This document shows, piece by piece, positions 12,442 to 27,400 of a stretch of DNA of 64,000 nucleotides. How positions within the stretch are numbered: position 1 is the stretch's first letter; each line of letters begins with the position of its first letter. The notes below the pieces were generated by a model. That model saw nothing but the letters and a program-made list of their open reading frames with translations. It ran no database searches and was not told where the DNA came from. Source of the DNA: Terebella lapidaria (taxonomy: Eukaryota > Annelida > Polychaeta > Terebellida > Terebellidae); the NCBI GenBank assembly GCA_949152475.1, contig OX424570.1, forward strand, positions 16,736,694 to 16,800,693, given 5' to 3'. Both the position numbers and the translations under genes were made by a program.

Positions 12442-15400
12442 CTGGGAAAATATATGAAAGGCACTGTCACAAACGAATTGACGGCTTGTTCTGTAAAACG
12501 TTTTACAAGTTGTTTTCGCATATTACATAGGAACGGTTCAATGGCCCAGTTACCTGTTTGGGTTTGTCAGCAGGCACTGCTTTCTCCTTTCCTCTCTGCG
12601 CCATTTGCGCGTAGCTCAGCTTCATTCCACACTTGCCCTCGTCCTGGCTATCACATCCGTCTGACAGCTGTCAAAGGGCACTTATTGATAAATATGTGTA
12701 CATATTCGCTCCACATATATCTATAGGTATGAACTTTGCCTGTGCTTTTTTCTATAGTTCAGAACTCTGCGCAGAATAAAACTGCGTACTTTTCTTTTAA
12801 ACACTGGCCAGTTGTAAATATAGATCTGAGCTAGACACCTGGTGAGCTAAATGTCTGGTCCGTTTTGACTAGCTGTTTACAATTTACAATCACAATCAAT
12901 CAAATAAAATTTCCCTATTGATTACATTGAACAAATTTTTTCTAATTTTTCTTTATGCCTCTCATGGTTCAGGCATCTGCTTAGCAGACATACTACATCA
13001 CATGATGCAAATATTCACCACATACACTTACAGTATTGGAGCCAGCTTGCGTGCTGACAGACATCTTCGCAGACCCACTGTTGACACTTGTAGTGGCGCT
13101 AGACGTCCCAAGCGTGAGTGCGACGCTACTTGTCTGAGTGCTCACGGTGGCGCTATCGGGAGTGCTAGATACGGCAGACGACGTGACGCTTGCCTGCGCA
13201 GGGCTTGTTTGCATCGCGGGCTTCTGATTGGAGGAACTGGTGGTAGGCGTGGCCGACGTGGAGGTCACTTGGGTGGATGTTTGACTAGGCACGGAGGTTG
13301 CTGGGGGAGCGGCAGAAGCTGTAGTCTCGACACTCGTAGACTTGCTTGTTCTATGCAAGGGTAAAATAATTGTTAATATGGAAACCCACTACTTACGACA
13401 ATCGATGCTGATCCAATATTATAGATCATAGCTATATCTTGCGACTTACTTGGTAGGTGACAGCGGCGGCGACGTTGGCGACGTCGCACAAGACGCTGTG
13501 GAACTCGGTGGCGATGGCGTCGCCGTGTTGGTGTTTGATGCTGCAACGCCCGCAGCTACAACCTTTGCCAAGGTACAGGCCCCTGCTTGACTAACGCTTG
13601 GGCCCGTGTCCTTGCTGGGCGATTTTGGAGTTGTGGTCGCCGACACCGAGCCAGTTGCCGTGGACGCGACGGTGGTCGTCATGGAGATAGGGGCAGAGCT
13701 TGTCACCGGTTTGGGAGCATCACGAGTGGAAGGCTTGGCTGTTCCCTTGACGACATCAGACAACTTGTTCTCGAATACTTCATTTGATGATGTATTGTTC
13801 TGGAAAATGTGGGGGTATTTTGTCTTCAATAATTATGCGATGGAATTATACAATTCTTTTTAAAAACTCCACACCACTGCATTCTAATCACTAGAAGAAC
13901 TTCTTGAGGTCTTCACATGATATTATATAAAATCAAACAAATTTGTACAGCTTCATGTGGTTTAATTCAAAGACATTTCCCATTGTTATTAATGTAATAT
14001 CAGTTACCGAAGCGCCTGGAAGTGGAGGGAAAGACGTGTCAGCGAGGTCAAAGTTTGGCGGCTCACAGCTCGGTTTGTCTTTGGTTGACTGTGAGGAAGA
14101 GGAACTCGATCTCTGCGAGACGGAGATAATACAAAAATTTAGTTTTATTTTAAATGCTGGGAAAGGAAAATGTAATAGTGTGGCTGTTATATGTTGGCCT
14201 GATAACTTACATTAGCACCATTGTCGTCGTGGCCTCGCGGTCGTCTTCGACCCCGATAGCTTCCTCCTCTCCTGGACACAGACAGAAACTTCATATAAGC
14301 TAGCATTCATAATAACCAAATGTATTTGTAGTGCGACGAGTCTTGAGTTAATTTCTATTGGAATGGCACTGCACAGATTTGCAGCATTGTACCAGAAGTC
14401 ATTTACGCAATATAGGCGTTGTATTCAACTCTAACTCGATAAGTTCCGACAACAACAAATCCTCATAAATCAAATATTTGGCAGACAATCCAGTTCCGAC
14501 TGCTCACTGACCTGGGGTGTAGTGACTGTGAAAACTGGTCCTTTTCTGAGAGCGAAGAGTGGCGCGGGCCTAGGCTTCCACTAGAGGACACCGAGTCCCT
14601 ATCACCTCGGTTACCACGCTCCCTCTCCCCCGGAGCATGACCCCCTGAGTGTGGGTGGGCATGAGAGGGCACATGTGAGTGAGAGTAGCCACCGTGCGGG
14701 CCGTGTGAGGCATGCATTGACGGGCCTCCAGAGGTGTGTCCACTTCCGGAACCCCCATGGGCGTGGTGTAGATGCTGATGGTTGCGCCCGCCGTCGCCGT
14801 GGTGATGCTGGTGGCGCGTGGAGTTGAGCTGCTGTTGGTTTTGCGATGAAGTTTGACTCCCGTTGGAGCTATGCTGGTAATGGCTTGATGACGAAGACGC
14901 TCCATCAGTTCGTCCACCGCGAGATCCGGAGGGACCATGGCGGTCGTGGTAGGGGCGATCCCTGTCCCGATCGGGCCGGTCCCTTGGCATGTACTCGCGA
15001 GACGGGGCCCCTAAGCGATCTCGGGGGTCGTGGTCGCCTTGGTCACCGTCCGTGGCGAGGTCTGACCGCTCGGACGGACCATGACCGCCGACATCTCTGG
15101 TGGACGTGGAACCACCTCTGTGAGGCTTCTGACTCCTGTAACGATGCAAGTTCTAGATTGTTTTTCCCCCAGAAATGATCATATTTTGATTTAATTATCA
15201 TTTTTTAAGAACTGGCATAAATCTCTGTACAGTGGTCCCTGTAAGATAAGACCTCACCTTTTGCAGGAAAATTGAGTTCTTATCTTACAGGAAGTCTTAT
15301 TTCACAGGTTCATTGACATGTTAAATTGACTTTTGGGGAATACAAAAAAGTCTTTACAGACAGGGAAGTCATATTTCGGAGGTGTCTTATCTTACAGGGA

Positions 15401-18400
15401 CCACTGTATATGTATTCCAATTTGTATTTCAATTTACAGGTACACATACAAAGCAAATTTTGGTCACTGATATACTGGTATCTTTTTAACAACAATCGTT
15501 GATGAGCTAAAGTAACTTGCCTGTTGTTGCGCATGTTTTGGAAACCATGGCGACTCGCGGAGTTGGGTAGCTTGATGGGTCCAGATGGAGTGTAGCCGTT
15601 GGCAGCAAATGCCTGCAGGAAAACGATGATAGTTGTACATTTCAGAAGATATGATCAGTTACGTTATCAACACTGAAAGCACCCCCAACAAACACGTTTC
15701 TACTACACAGAAACTCAGGCCTACTGCTGATGACGAATAAATATCAACAAAATCTCTATCAATTTCCGCAAGGCCACGAAACCTCAAACAATGTGGTTAA
15801 CTCCTGTCTGTTGCCATAGACACTGACCGTTCCGGGGTCGAAGTATGTGAGAGGTGCTGTTGGCCACATGGGGATGTTTGGCGACTGGACCGTCGGAGCC
15901 GGGGCGTTTGGTGGAAAGAACGGATAGCCCTGTGAAGAAAAAAAGATTGGAACATGTTATTTGTTATACATCTGGTGTTTTTCTGATGGAACGAATTACT
16001 TTATCATGCAGGCAGATGATCATGCCTTGCTTTCAGAAGGTGAATTTCTATCCAGAACGATCCAAAGGATCGAAAAAGAGCATGTAGAAGTTTAGATTGG
16101 TGATGTATAAAATAAACTACTTCTTTTTGAAATCTTGGTTCCATAATAAAGAAGGCACTATGATGTATTATACAACAGGAATCAATGTACTGTTTAGCCA
16201 AATCTCCTAACTACATGTAAGCATCAAATTTTGGTAAATTTGTCCAAATAAAATCCTACGGAAACATGTCAAATGCCATTAGTTTCCCAACTCACATACC
16301 AACAATGCTGAATATTATCCTACAGGCAATTTGATCCTGTTATAGCAAGAAAGTCATGAATGTTTTCCTTCAAAAACGACTACTCACTGCATTATTGACT
16401 TGAGGGTTTGCAATGAAAGGAACACTTGGTACGTGAGACGGGTATTGGAACTTTTGCTGCGGTGGACTGAACATGCCGCCAGTCTCGAAGCCCTGCTTGT
16501 AGCCGTTCTTGGGCACAAACGAACTTCTCAGCAACGGCTTGGCCTTGATGCGAGCCTGGAAGAAGAAATTTACGAGTTTTTTACTTGGTAGGAATTCAGT
16601 AAGTGGAAATTTCATATAAATATATGATCATATTATGATGATTCTGAATCGAGCTTAAACAAAACCAATACACTGTCCAGATATCATTTTTTGGGGGGGA
16701 AACGAACCAATCAACGTATTTATGCATATAATGAATAACGTTCCTTGGACATAAATCACACGAACAAACCAACTGGTTATCGCTGGTGATAAAATACAAA
16801 TTCAGCATCGGACAATTTATCCGGGATTTCCCCCAATAAGTTTAGATGCTCTACAAGTAAGTCATAATAGTTGCCAAAAATTTTTTATATTTCATGAACA
16901 TTAATAATTTGATGAACCGAGCCATAAAAAGTGTTGTGAACCATGTTCAATACAATACGCACCATGATAGGTTTGCCGAGGAAAGTCCCGACCTCCTCTC
17001 GGAGATATCTGTACGCTTTCTGAGCCTCCTCCTCCGATTCAAACGTCACATACCAGTTGTCGTTGTGTGCAAACTCACAACTGACAAACGGCGGACAGTT
17101 AGCGCCTTGGAAGAGCTTCTGAACAGCCTGTATCAAACGGAAATTTATAAAAGAGATATATACTTTCACTAATATTGATCTTTCCCCGTTTTTGATTCTC
17201 AGATGATTTTCAGGCAATTATTTCATGCTCTGGTCTTGTGGTGGCCCACGAAATATTTGAAATTTGAATTGATGATTAATATTTTTTTTACTTTCAAAAT
17301 TATCAAAACTTGTCTATATAAGTGATTTCCAGTTTTTTTGACATAGATGAAAAAAAAAACATTCTTTTGCTGTCAAGACCAACAAAAACTGATAATATAA
17401 TGTACAAATAAACCAACAATTTCTCCAGACAAGACATCTTTGTTACAGTATTTACTGGTAACCAATGATTCATTCCCACTTACATTGACTGGCGTGGAAT
17501 CGGGAATCTCGCGTAAAATCACAATACATCTTTTGTTGAGTGGGCGAACTTTCTCACCGACTTCGTCAACTTGCACATGTGAAGACTCTGAAGATGTGAA
17601 ATATTACATTTTATTATTTTATAACAGGAGATACGTACACGACAATTTTGGATAGTGTTTTAATATTCAGATGAAGCAAAGAAAAGACGTGATTATAACA
17701 ATGCAAATATAATAGCTTAACTATAGTGATCACAAAATGAAAGTCAAAATCAACTAGATACATTAGCCATATAAACAAACAGGATATATTTTTGCCAAAT
17801 GGTATTGCAAAATTGAAGATTGACATGTAGTGTATTTATTATCATAATTATATTTTGAGACAAACCTCGAAGTACATCAATGACAAGTGACAAGTCGTTG
17901 GTCAGTTTCTTGACTTGGTTGAATCCCGCGATAGTTGCTATGGAGACGTACTGGTCGGCGTCCATTTGGGACACTAAATACGAATCACTGGCAAGATTCT
18001 CTCTGTGAAAAAACAACAGCACGCAAAATGATTTACATTTGCCGCTAGAAAAAAGACCTGTACACTGTTAGATGTCAACCTACACACATGCAAATAATGC
18101 ACAGAAGCAGTCACTGGGTAGGGGTCCCACTTTGTATGTCGCAAATGGTATTTGTGAACCGATGCATGCAAAATGAACCCAGCCATGAATATTGTAGAAA
18201 ATAGGCTTAAGTGTCTCAGGCATTATGCTGGCTTATTGTTAATTTCATCGCCATTTATGCCGATCTAGGTCTACAGGTTTCAAGCTGTGCTCAGTCATGC
18301 GGGGTATGGTTATAAATATTTACTGAATGGGGGATGGTTACTGTACTAGTGTATCATGCGGTGGTTAAGTGTTTCTGTGACAGAGATCACAGTGTTTCTG

Positions 18401-21400
18401 TGTGCTGGGTAATATTTTTCAAGTTTTACACGATGATTCACATGATTCAATCTATTTTTTATACATGAATATGATGACAAATTAAACTGGATGTTAGATA
18501 TTCGAATACATTTTGGTTCCGGATTATACATTCAGACAATATCATGAATTTTTTTCTGGTATTTGAAATTTCAGTTTCGACAAAAAATGATCCAATACAT
18601 GTATGATTATTTTAAGCATACTTTCAAGTATTTTTCATCATGATAAAACTTTAAATCTACACTAACCTGCAGAAATAATACTCTAGTTGTGACTTGAGCA
18701 GCGCTCTCAGCTGATCGTCCGGGACGTTACCTTCCAAGGGGTTGTTCTCGTCTGCGAGAGAAAATGAAATAAAATACATATATAGATATATAGTACTGTA
18801 AACCCATTTATGTTCGCTCCCATTAAAGTTCGCGTTTTTGAAATATTGACTGTTCGCTAACCATTCAAGTTCGTGTTTTGTTTATTTTTACATCAGTTTC
18901 AATGTAACTTTTAAAGTTTGCGATCCATTAAAGTTCGCTATTTTGTTAAAACGGCAAAATCCGCGAAATAAAAAGGTAGTTAACATTAACGGGTTTACAG
19001 TATACGAAAATGCATAGTACTGTACTCTCAGTTTTTTATGGATGATTCCATTGATTCACAGATTTTATTTTCCCACTTGTTCGTGAACATTTTATCCTAA
19101 CTTCGGAAATCGAGGACGAGCATGACTAAGGCCCTGAATTTGTGGACATTGATTTTGTTTTTATCAATAGCTAATTATGATGTTCAAAAAATATCAAGGG
19201 TTTCCAGAGAAGCAAACATGAATAAATCATGTTCATCTGCGCATTCTACACTAACAAAGAATATCCTTCAAATAATGCTTTTCAGATCAGAAGTACTTAA
19301 AATAGCTTGAAATTCAAAGGACGGATGATCGAGTGATGCATGAATTCTTTATGTGGAGAAACAACACAGCCTTTTCTGTTTTTCACTTGTGTCCAGCATG
19401 CTGTTGCTTTCGACAGAGTTGGAACTATTTATAATTTACTGTGCAGAATATATATAATTTACCAAGGTACGAAGTATTTCTCTTGATATATATGCAGAGA
19501 CAAAAGGTATTTATACTATAATTTCCCATCTATGATAACAAGTTTATTGGCAAGTATCCCGCAATTGCGCATGCTAAAATCTCTTGATCTATAAATATAT
19601 GCGGAGACACACATATATAAACATGCAGCTGTCTATATACGATATTTACATTTATATACGACTGAAATAGCGCAAAGACACTATATACAGCTTTTTTTTT
19701 CGGCCAAATATCCGTTTCTGCTTTCTCGTAAATATATCTCATTTAGTTTATTTATTTCCTTTATATACATAAATGGAACAGGCACTTATTTTAGTACATG
19801 ACCCTAAACAGATTAGCCTAGTTCTGTCTCTATCATATTAAAGATATATATCTATTATGAATAGCAGATTACCTAATTTCCACCCAGAGCTAAGTTATAG
19901 CAACCAGACAAATGTCATGTATGTCTAGTAAGAACACATTCTGACCGAACTAGAATCGAAATGTTTCAGGGTGCACATTTAGAAATCTCATTTGACCAAC
20001 CCACCTAATTACATGTATAGTACATTTAATTTATTTCATTTCAGACACATTAACTTCAACAACACGATGTCAAAATTTTTCATTGTCGTGCCAACAAACA
20101 TTATATTACCATGGCAACACTCTGCACCATATTACCATGACAACAACAAAATACCCATAGCAACAACACATCACAATACCACAAACAACAACACTTCAAC
20201 TCAACCTATTATTCCTCTCTAAAAAATCAAATTCAAAACCAGTTACCATGGTAACACTCACCGTGGGGCACCTCCGAGCCTGGTGAAAAGAGAACCTGGG
20301 GGTCCAGGGACCCGTTGAGCCCCGTGTAGTCGGCCTGACCCACAGAAAGCGGCGACTCCGGGGTGGGGGGAAACGTTGCCACGCCAACGGCTGGAGGACT
20401 CTTTCCCACATCACCATTCATGTACGCAAAACCTGTGACGATACAAACTATAGTAATTATTATATTTACATAAGTCGTACATTATTTTTTCAAAATCATT
20501 AGTAGTTTAGTAGAATTGATATATTTCAAATATTGTTATTGTTTCTTTAATATGTATCTCAATTCATATTATTGCCAATATAAAGTTATTGGTACCTATA
20601 CGACATTTAGCTTTAATCTAATATATCTATAGCTACATATTTCCTCTGTTCATTATCATGAAGAATATTTGAACATATTCATTGTTCTCAATTTAACAGA
20701 TTCTTTTTCTTCACCTGAAAAAACAAAATTCTTTCCTGCATTGCATTTCAAACACACGATAGACCGTATACATGGTATAGAGTGACATGTAAATTGCATG
20801 ATATCAATTCACATTGCTTCCTGTTTGAGATTTGCAGGCAGACAGTTTTACATCTATTATTTACAGCGACATATACACAGATGCTGTTATTCAACAATTT
20901 GTCACCCATCACATCAGCATCTTCTAAAATAGATATAAATATTTTTCCGTTTTTTCTTGGTAATTTATCACGAAAAATTTTCCGAGTCACAAATTTTATT
21001 TTGACAATGTCCCCGATTACATCATTATCCGGTACGCAACCAAAACATCTGTTATAATCCCCCTAGGGCCCTCAGTATTATATCAACCAAACATCATGAA
21101 CATAAACAGATCATAGCGTGAAAACGCTTGGCAATTCCGATGGGGATTAAAATCATTCCCCAACAGATTCTGTCACAAAATATCAACATATAACAAGTGA
21201 CGGCCAACAAAGACGATCTTTCTCCTTAAGAGAAAGTCTCCAATATCAATATAGATGTTTTCTAAATAGGTATTTTTTGGTGATCACTTTCCTTGATCAC
21301 TGCAAGTGTGACATTTAGCTTGCGAGGTGGGGGGGAGAAGTATATATATATATTAGACTGTGGTAATTATTGTCCCGGTGGTGTGGACAACAGACTCTGT

Positions 21401-24400
21401 TTGCGTGGGTGTATTTAAGAGGGAGGGGGGGGGGGGGGGGAGGAAGGGAGGGAGGGGATATGAGCTGACAAGGAATGCAATCACTGTCGCACACATGTAC
21501 GGGGAAAAGTAGCCCTCTCGACTCGCCTACTACACCTAGAATCATTGCGTAGCCATGGCAACCGAGAGGGACATTCATGTCCCTGACATATAGCAGGGTA
21601 GATTCTTTGATATACCACACTCGGCGGCTTATTGGACACGTTTTGTAAGGTGACACTGTCACATGTGTGTGACGTGTGTGGGAAAAACCCACACAGATTC
21701 ATGACTAGAATAGTATTACTAATGTTTCGTTAGTTGCCAGGAATATAAATTGAGGAAAAAATCAGCATTTGTTGCAGAGCAGTTTTTTTTTTGTGTGCTC
21801 AGAAGGGAATGTTGATAATTTTATGCTTATCACTTGTGTATAGTAGATTTGTGATTCCAACAATTAGTTAGAAATGCTAGAGTTGATAATATAAAGCATT
21901 AAATTAACGAATCCCACTGAGTTATGATTGCATTCAATGTAAAAACTTGGTCGAACATGCCTTGCAGCACGTTCCATTTCCATAAAAGATTTCCAATACA
22001 AACATCTTATTCATAATCAGCCCATTTCCCGAAAGTCAACGGTTTTGATTCAGTCCTGGCTAATCTAGTCTAGTAACCATGGCAACTAGAATCTTGTGTA
22101 CCAAAGGTATATTGGCACTTTGCCAGAATCGATACCAGTATTTTGTCTCGTACTACTAAATCAGTCTTGATAGCCCTTTTTTCCATGTTGTAAATCGTGT
22201 ATTACGACTTTTTCAACATGGCAAGAACAACATCGAATGAGACGGTACATTTTCGTCTACTAGTAATTGCATATAAAACCGTGGCGAACTTAAAGGTCAA
22301 AATACGCTTCCTGAAATTTAAGACGGAACATCTCCGAATTTGGGGGAATTCCCAGTGACAGGTTTAGAAGAAACTGCCTCAGGACACAGAGTAGGTGAAA
22401 GATCGGGACGATTCGTAGGAACTGGGTCAAAGACTCAAAGTAGGGGAATTGTCGGGATTAAATTTTCAACGCTTTCTTCTCCGCGTAGTTCTTGGTTGGG
22501 TCGAGACCGGCAGTATTTCATTGACAGTAATTTGCATGGCAAATGATGTGAATAGAGTTGTGAGTTTATTTTCCGATATCTAACTATTTTTACAAGTTTT
22601 TGTAACCATGATATGACTTTAACTACAAGTATACATTTGTAAATATTTTACAATTTGGCGATTTTTGATGTTCACAATCCACATACAATACAAGATGTCA
22701 ACACACACATCCCTATATTAGTTACATATAAATATATACTATTCATGTCCCAATCTGAGATTCCCCAAAAGCTCAATTGAAACCGAGAGACCACTTTAGG
22801 GTTTTTCCCATTTCTCATGCTTTCCATAACATATAAGTAGGCAAACTAATGGAGAATGGCAGACTCGATCATTTGAACGTATTGGAAGATGAAATGCACC
22901 CAGTCAACTTTACATCGACTAAACGGGCTCTGTATTTATGGTGTATTGGAATTCAGAGGCGCGCCACTGGTTCCTTTTTCCGAAGAGAATCGTCGTTTGT
23001 GGGGAGGGGGGGGGGGGGGTGGGGGTTGGGTGGTATGTTTCTGCGATGCGTGGGTGGAGGTGGGAGTGGGAGGTTCACGGCTGTTGCCACGACGACCGAC
23101 CAGTCAACCCACAGACCGAGAAGCAGGAAGGGAAAGGTTCCCCCGATTCTTGGCCGCGAGGAAGGGAAAGACGTGAGAGAGTTGTGAAAGTCCAAGCTTG
23201 GTAGCGGGGGAGTTTGTGATCGGAGTTTGGTAATAGATACAAGTTGATAGTCTATCCATAGTCTCCGGCGAATACCGATAGCAGAGAAAGGGTTAGGACC
23301 ATAAATACCATGTTCTTATTGATCATTATGTCCATTGTCCATATTTATTTATGGAATGTGTTTTTATGCGTGGGAGTGGGGGCGGAGACTAATGCGGAGA
23401 TTTTTCCTTCGATGTAATTGGTGATGAAAAATCGATTGACAGGATTTGCGTTCAGTTGTTTCAGCAGTGAGAAGCACCCCCTTTATTTACAAGGATCAGG
23501 TAGATTATTGATTTACTCTTGAAGGGAAAAAAATTACTTTTGTATGACAGAATTGCATGTGCTTGAGCGGCAAATCACATCTTCTTATTTATAGCAGCCG
23601 AGATTAGACAAGCGTGTTGTGATTGTCGCAAAGCATGTAATTTGTACGTGTAAATCGCAAAGTTCTGCCAATTGATCGAGAGCCATTAACTGATTTTTCT
23701 AGAATTTTTACAAGTCAAGTAATAAATTCTACAGATTGTTTAGCTAAAGCTAATACCATATTTGTTTTATACGTTTCCAGAAAGAACTTGATGTGTGAAA
23801 GCGTGTTTTCACAAAGAAAATTATTTCTCCCCTGGGATTTTGTTGGGTTGAACATGTAAGAGCACAATCCTACAAATTATGCCCTTCCATTAACAGCAAT
23901 AATCATACGGGCAGAATAAACTTGAATTGTGCCATATATCTGCCAAATGCGGAAATGGTCGGTCCCCCTTTTTCCACCCACTAGACTTCTCCTGGCAATT
24001 AATGCCTGCAGGTGAATTTTTTTTGGGCCGATCCTTGATTCATTTGTATGCGAAAAAAGCGACGACAGAACCAATTCATCATTGTATGCCATTGGTTGAA
24101 AATGGCGTGAAAAGCCGGCGATTCAATGAGCTCCTTTCCTTCGATGACTCAAGTGTTAGATCGGTCAGCAAACATCGTGTTTGAGAGGGCGGCAAGGCAG
24201 CGAAAAACTGAGCAGGCAGAGAGGGTTTTTTTGGGAAAGAACGACCATAGGCACAATGGTTTTGATCATGATGGCCTCTCATAGATCAACAGGTTGGAAA
24301 GACGGTCCTTCAGTTGAAATCAACAAACAGCGACAAGACTTGTCATTCCCAATACTTGGAACAGGTGAACTGGAGGGAATCCTCAGCAGATACTGAGTAG

Positions 24401-27400
24401 GGGGAAAGTGACGAGACTTTTCACGGGAAATTGTGGGTTTTTCATAATTCAGAAAACCTGACTACCTTGTGAGGTTGTGACTCAGAGAAGAAATTTTAGG
24501 GTCATTATATGAGGTCACTTATATAAATGGATCGCTGATAAAAGGAGCAAAATGATAGCAGACAGGAGAAAATAAATAAGGAAAACTTGTGTTGTGTCCA
24601 TGACACACATCTAAATTTTCACTATAATGAACTTCTTATCATGACATGTATTTGATTGTGTCCGATCCTCTGAACAAAAGAGCAAGTTCAACTAATTCCA
24701 GATGTGTTTTCAGGTAAACTTACTGTCGCTTGTGGTCGGCATCACCACCGTTTCCATGGCGTCCACATCCTGGGGGGTGGCGTTAGGGGTGGGGGGCCAT
24801 TCCGGCAGACTGCCCCCCTCCCCCGCCCCCTCAGAGCTCCCCTCCACCCCTTCATCTAAGGAGGAAGGGGGTGTCGTAGGCGCCTTGATGTGGAAAACGT
24901 TTGCATTCGGATTGAGACTCGTCGTCTTGGTCGCTGTGGTAACCTGGAATATATGCAAAATGTACGCAAACTTTATAAATCGTCATAATTTCTTTTTTGT
25001 GAATACCTGAAAGCAAAACAATTTTTGAATGCACAAACTGTACCAATAATTCGATACAGTTTTCAAACAGTGGTTTTAAAAAATCAAATGGGTTTAGTCA
25101 CTATATATTTCACTCTTTGGATCATAGCACCCACACACTACATGAGCGGATATTCATCTAATCGTGTTCACCTTCCACGTAAAGTAAGAAAACCTATGAT
25201 AAATCCGTCCACGTCACTGTTGTACATGTGCATGTAAGCTGACCTGTCTCATTCAACACTCAGGTTTGCATCAAAGTAATCTTTGCGCCTATCAATTCCA
25301 GGCACGGAACACGTCTTATATCCTTGACATTAAATGTTCTTCCACGATTATTCCCACCCTTGTGTGCGAGCGTGACACAAGCGTACATTTACGATAATAC
25401 AAATGCCGTCCCACGGCTAAAACTCATGCCGATTATGGATAAAGTGGCTGTTGGATATTCGTCCGTCCGTTCGTTTGTTCGTTCTTTGGACATGGTTTCA
25501 CCATGTATAGTAGCAACATCACTGGTGAGTGTTTATAGGAGTTTGTGACCTTGACCTTTATGGATAAGCCTCTTTCGCACGACTTAAAAACGGTGGGAAG
25601 AAATGGCACATGTTGTTGATGCGGAGAGGCTTTAAAATGTGATTAGTTGATCGCCTGCCCTTGTAATCGTCATATTTTTCCATGTGTACGACTCTCTTCG
25701 ACGATATTAAAATCCTACTCTGATGTTGTGATACAGGCAAAACTTGCTTTGAATTGGAGGGTACAATCGATAACAAATTTCTTGAAAACACACTTTTAGG
25801 CTTTAGGGAGGCGATATTGCTCATTGAAGTATGTTTTCAGTTTGGGTGAAAACAGGAGATCAAGAGGAAGAAATATGAACTTGTTTGTAAAGTATTCAGT
25901 TTCCACTCCTGGTTTTAAAGAATCAACTCACAGCACGCAGCCATGGAATACTGTAAACGTATAAAATTTCGCGTGTATCAATGTTCGCGTTTTCAACATC
26001 TCAACATGTTCACATAGATTTAAGTTTGCGTTTTCATGTTGGGCGCGGACCCCCAATTGAATAACCGTGTATTCGCATGTATTTATTTTCACGTTTTTTT
26101 TTTTTCAAACGCGAAATTCGCGAAATCAATACATCCCGAAATTTCATACGTTTACAGTACTAGTATAATAGTGAATTTCCATATATCTATAATTTTGAAG
26201 TGACCCCAATAGCCTGCAATGAACTTGTTTTTCGACAAAGACCTGTGTTCATGGTGTTTAGATTGAAAAGCATGCTCCAATGGTCAACCCAATCAAGTTG
26301 GAAACGAATGTCCGGAAACGAATTAAGCACTCCCAGACGATCAAAGATGCCCTAAAAACAAATGTATCCCGTCATCAACCCTACATTTCGGGTGGTAATG
26401 CCGAGACATTTTCCCCCCGACTGTAGCCAAGGCAACAACAACCCCATGACCCCCGCCATCACTCTAGGGAAAGGAAAAATACACCAATTTCGTGCAAACC
26501 CTCATGTATGGATGGATGGATACAGAAATGGAACAATGTTGTCACCGCGATCGCAGGTGGTCCAAATGGCCTCCCTAAATCTTCGTCCGGGACGGCGAGT
26601 TGTCCTGGAGTCTCGAGGTCTCTATTATACGCCCATTAGTGCCCTTCACCAGCCCATTATCTACCGATAACGCCTCCATCATCGACCGTCCCGTGGGTAA
26701 TGACTTCGGCGAAGACTGTAGTCCGTCCGTTGTAGCGAAAATATCTTGACTACCTGTTTTCATTGCTGGGAAATTTTGACGGATTTCATAGCAACCATAC
26801 AATAGCAAGGTGTTATAAAACAGATTTCTTTTTTGGCGGTTGTGAATCCATACTATTTACGGTATATGTATTTGACTAGATGTCATTCTGGGTTGACCAC
26901 TGCCATCTCATATGTGTCATGGTAAGTGCTGGATGTGTAGGTGATCTGAGGGTCAATATTGTGGGAGAGATCTTCATGTCAGGACCCCATTATTCTTTCA
27001 TCAAAGTCGTGAAGGTCGGTCACTGATTGCTTCCTGGTCAACGCATTAATCCCAAGCGATGACGAAAAATATTGCTCCGCCCCTTCATGCCCCATAAGCA
27101 ACCACGTCCACCATAAACAAAACCCACCCTATCACCATAATTTCTTTGGGGGGGGGGGGGGCATGGGGGGGGGGGGGTAGGAACCTAAGCAATCGTAGGT
27201 GGCTGTGGGGGTTGATGAGGGGTGGATCAAATCACAGGTGCATGAGAGTGAGATGCCATATTGCAAGGGAAATGAGATGAGGGAGTGTGGGGGGGGGGGG
27301 GGGTCATATAGATCTGAGTAATATCAGACTGGCATGATCCGAAAAGCTGAACACATCAATGAAAGGAATTACCACAAGCAAGACAATGGTATATCCGACT

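Larger units (their letters stand above)
20433..24723. other. LARP4 intron 2, no other gene seen
   Basis: A 4.3-kb AT-rich intron. It contains two perfect X-boxes (21549-21562 and 22073-22086), G-runs of 16 (21425-21440) and 14 (23006-23019) bases, and purine-rich low-complexity patches. Open stretches on the plus strand around 22.3-23.2 kb have no splice or domain support. Confidence 0.6.
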
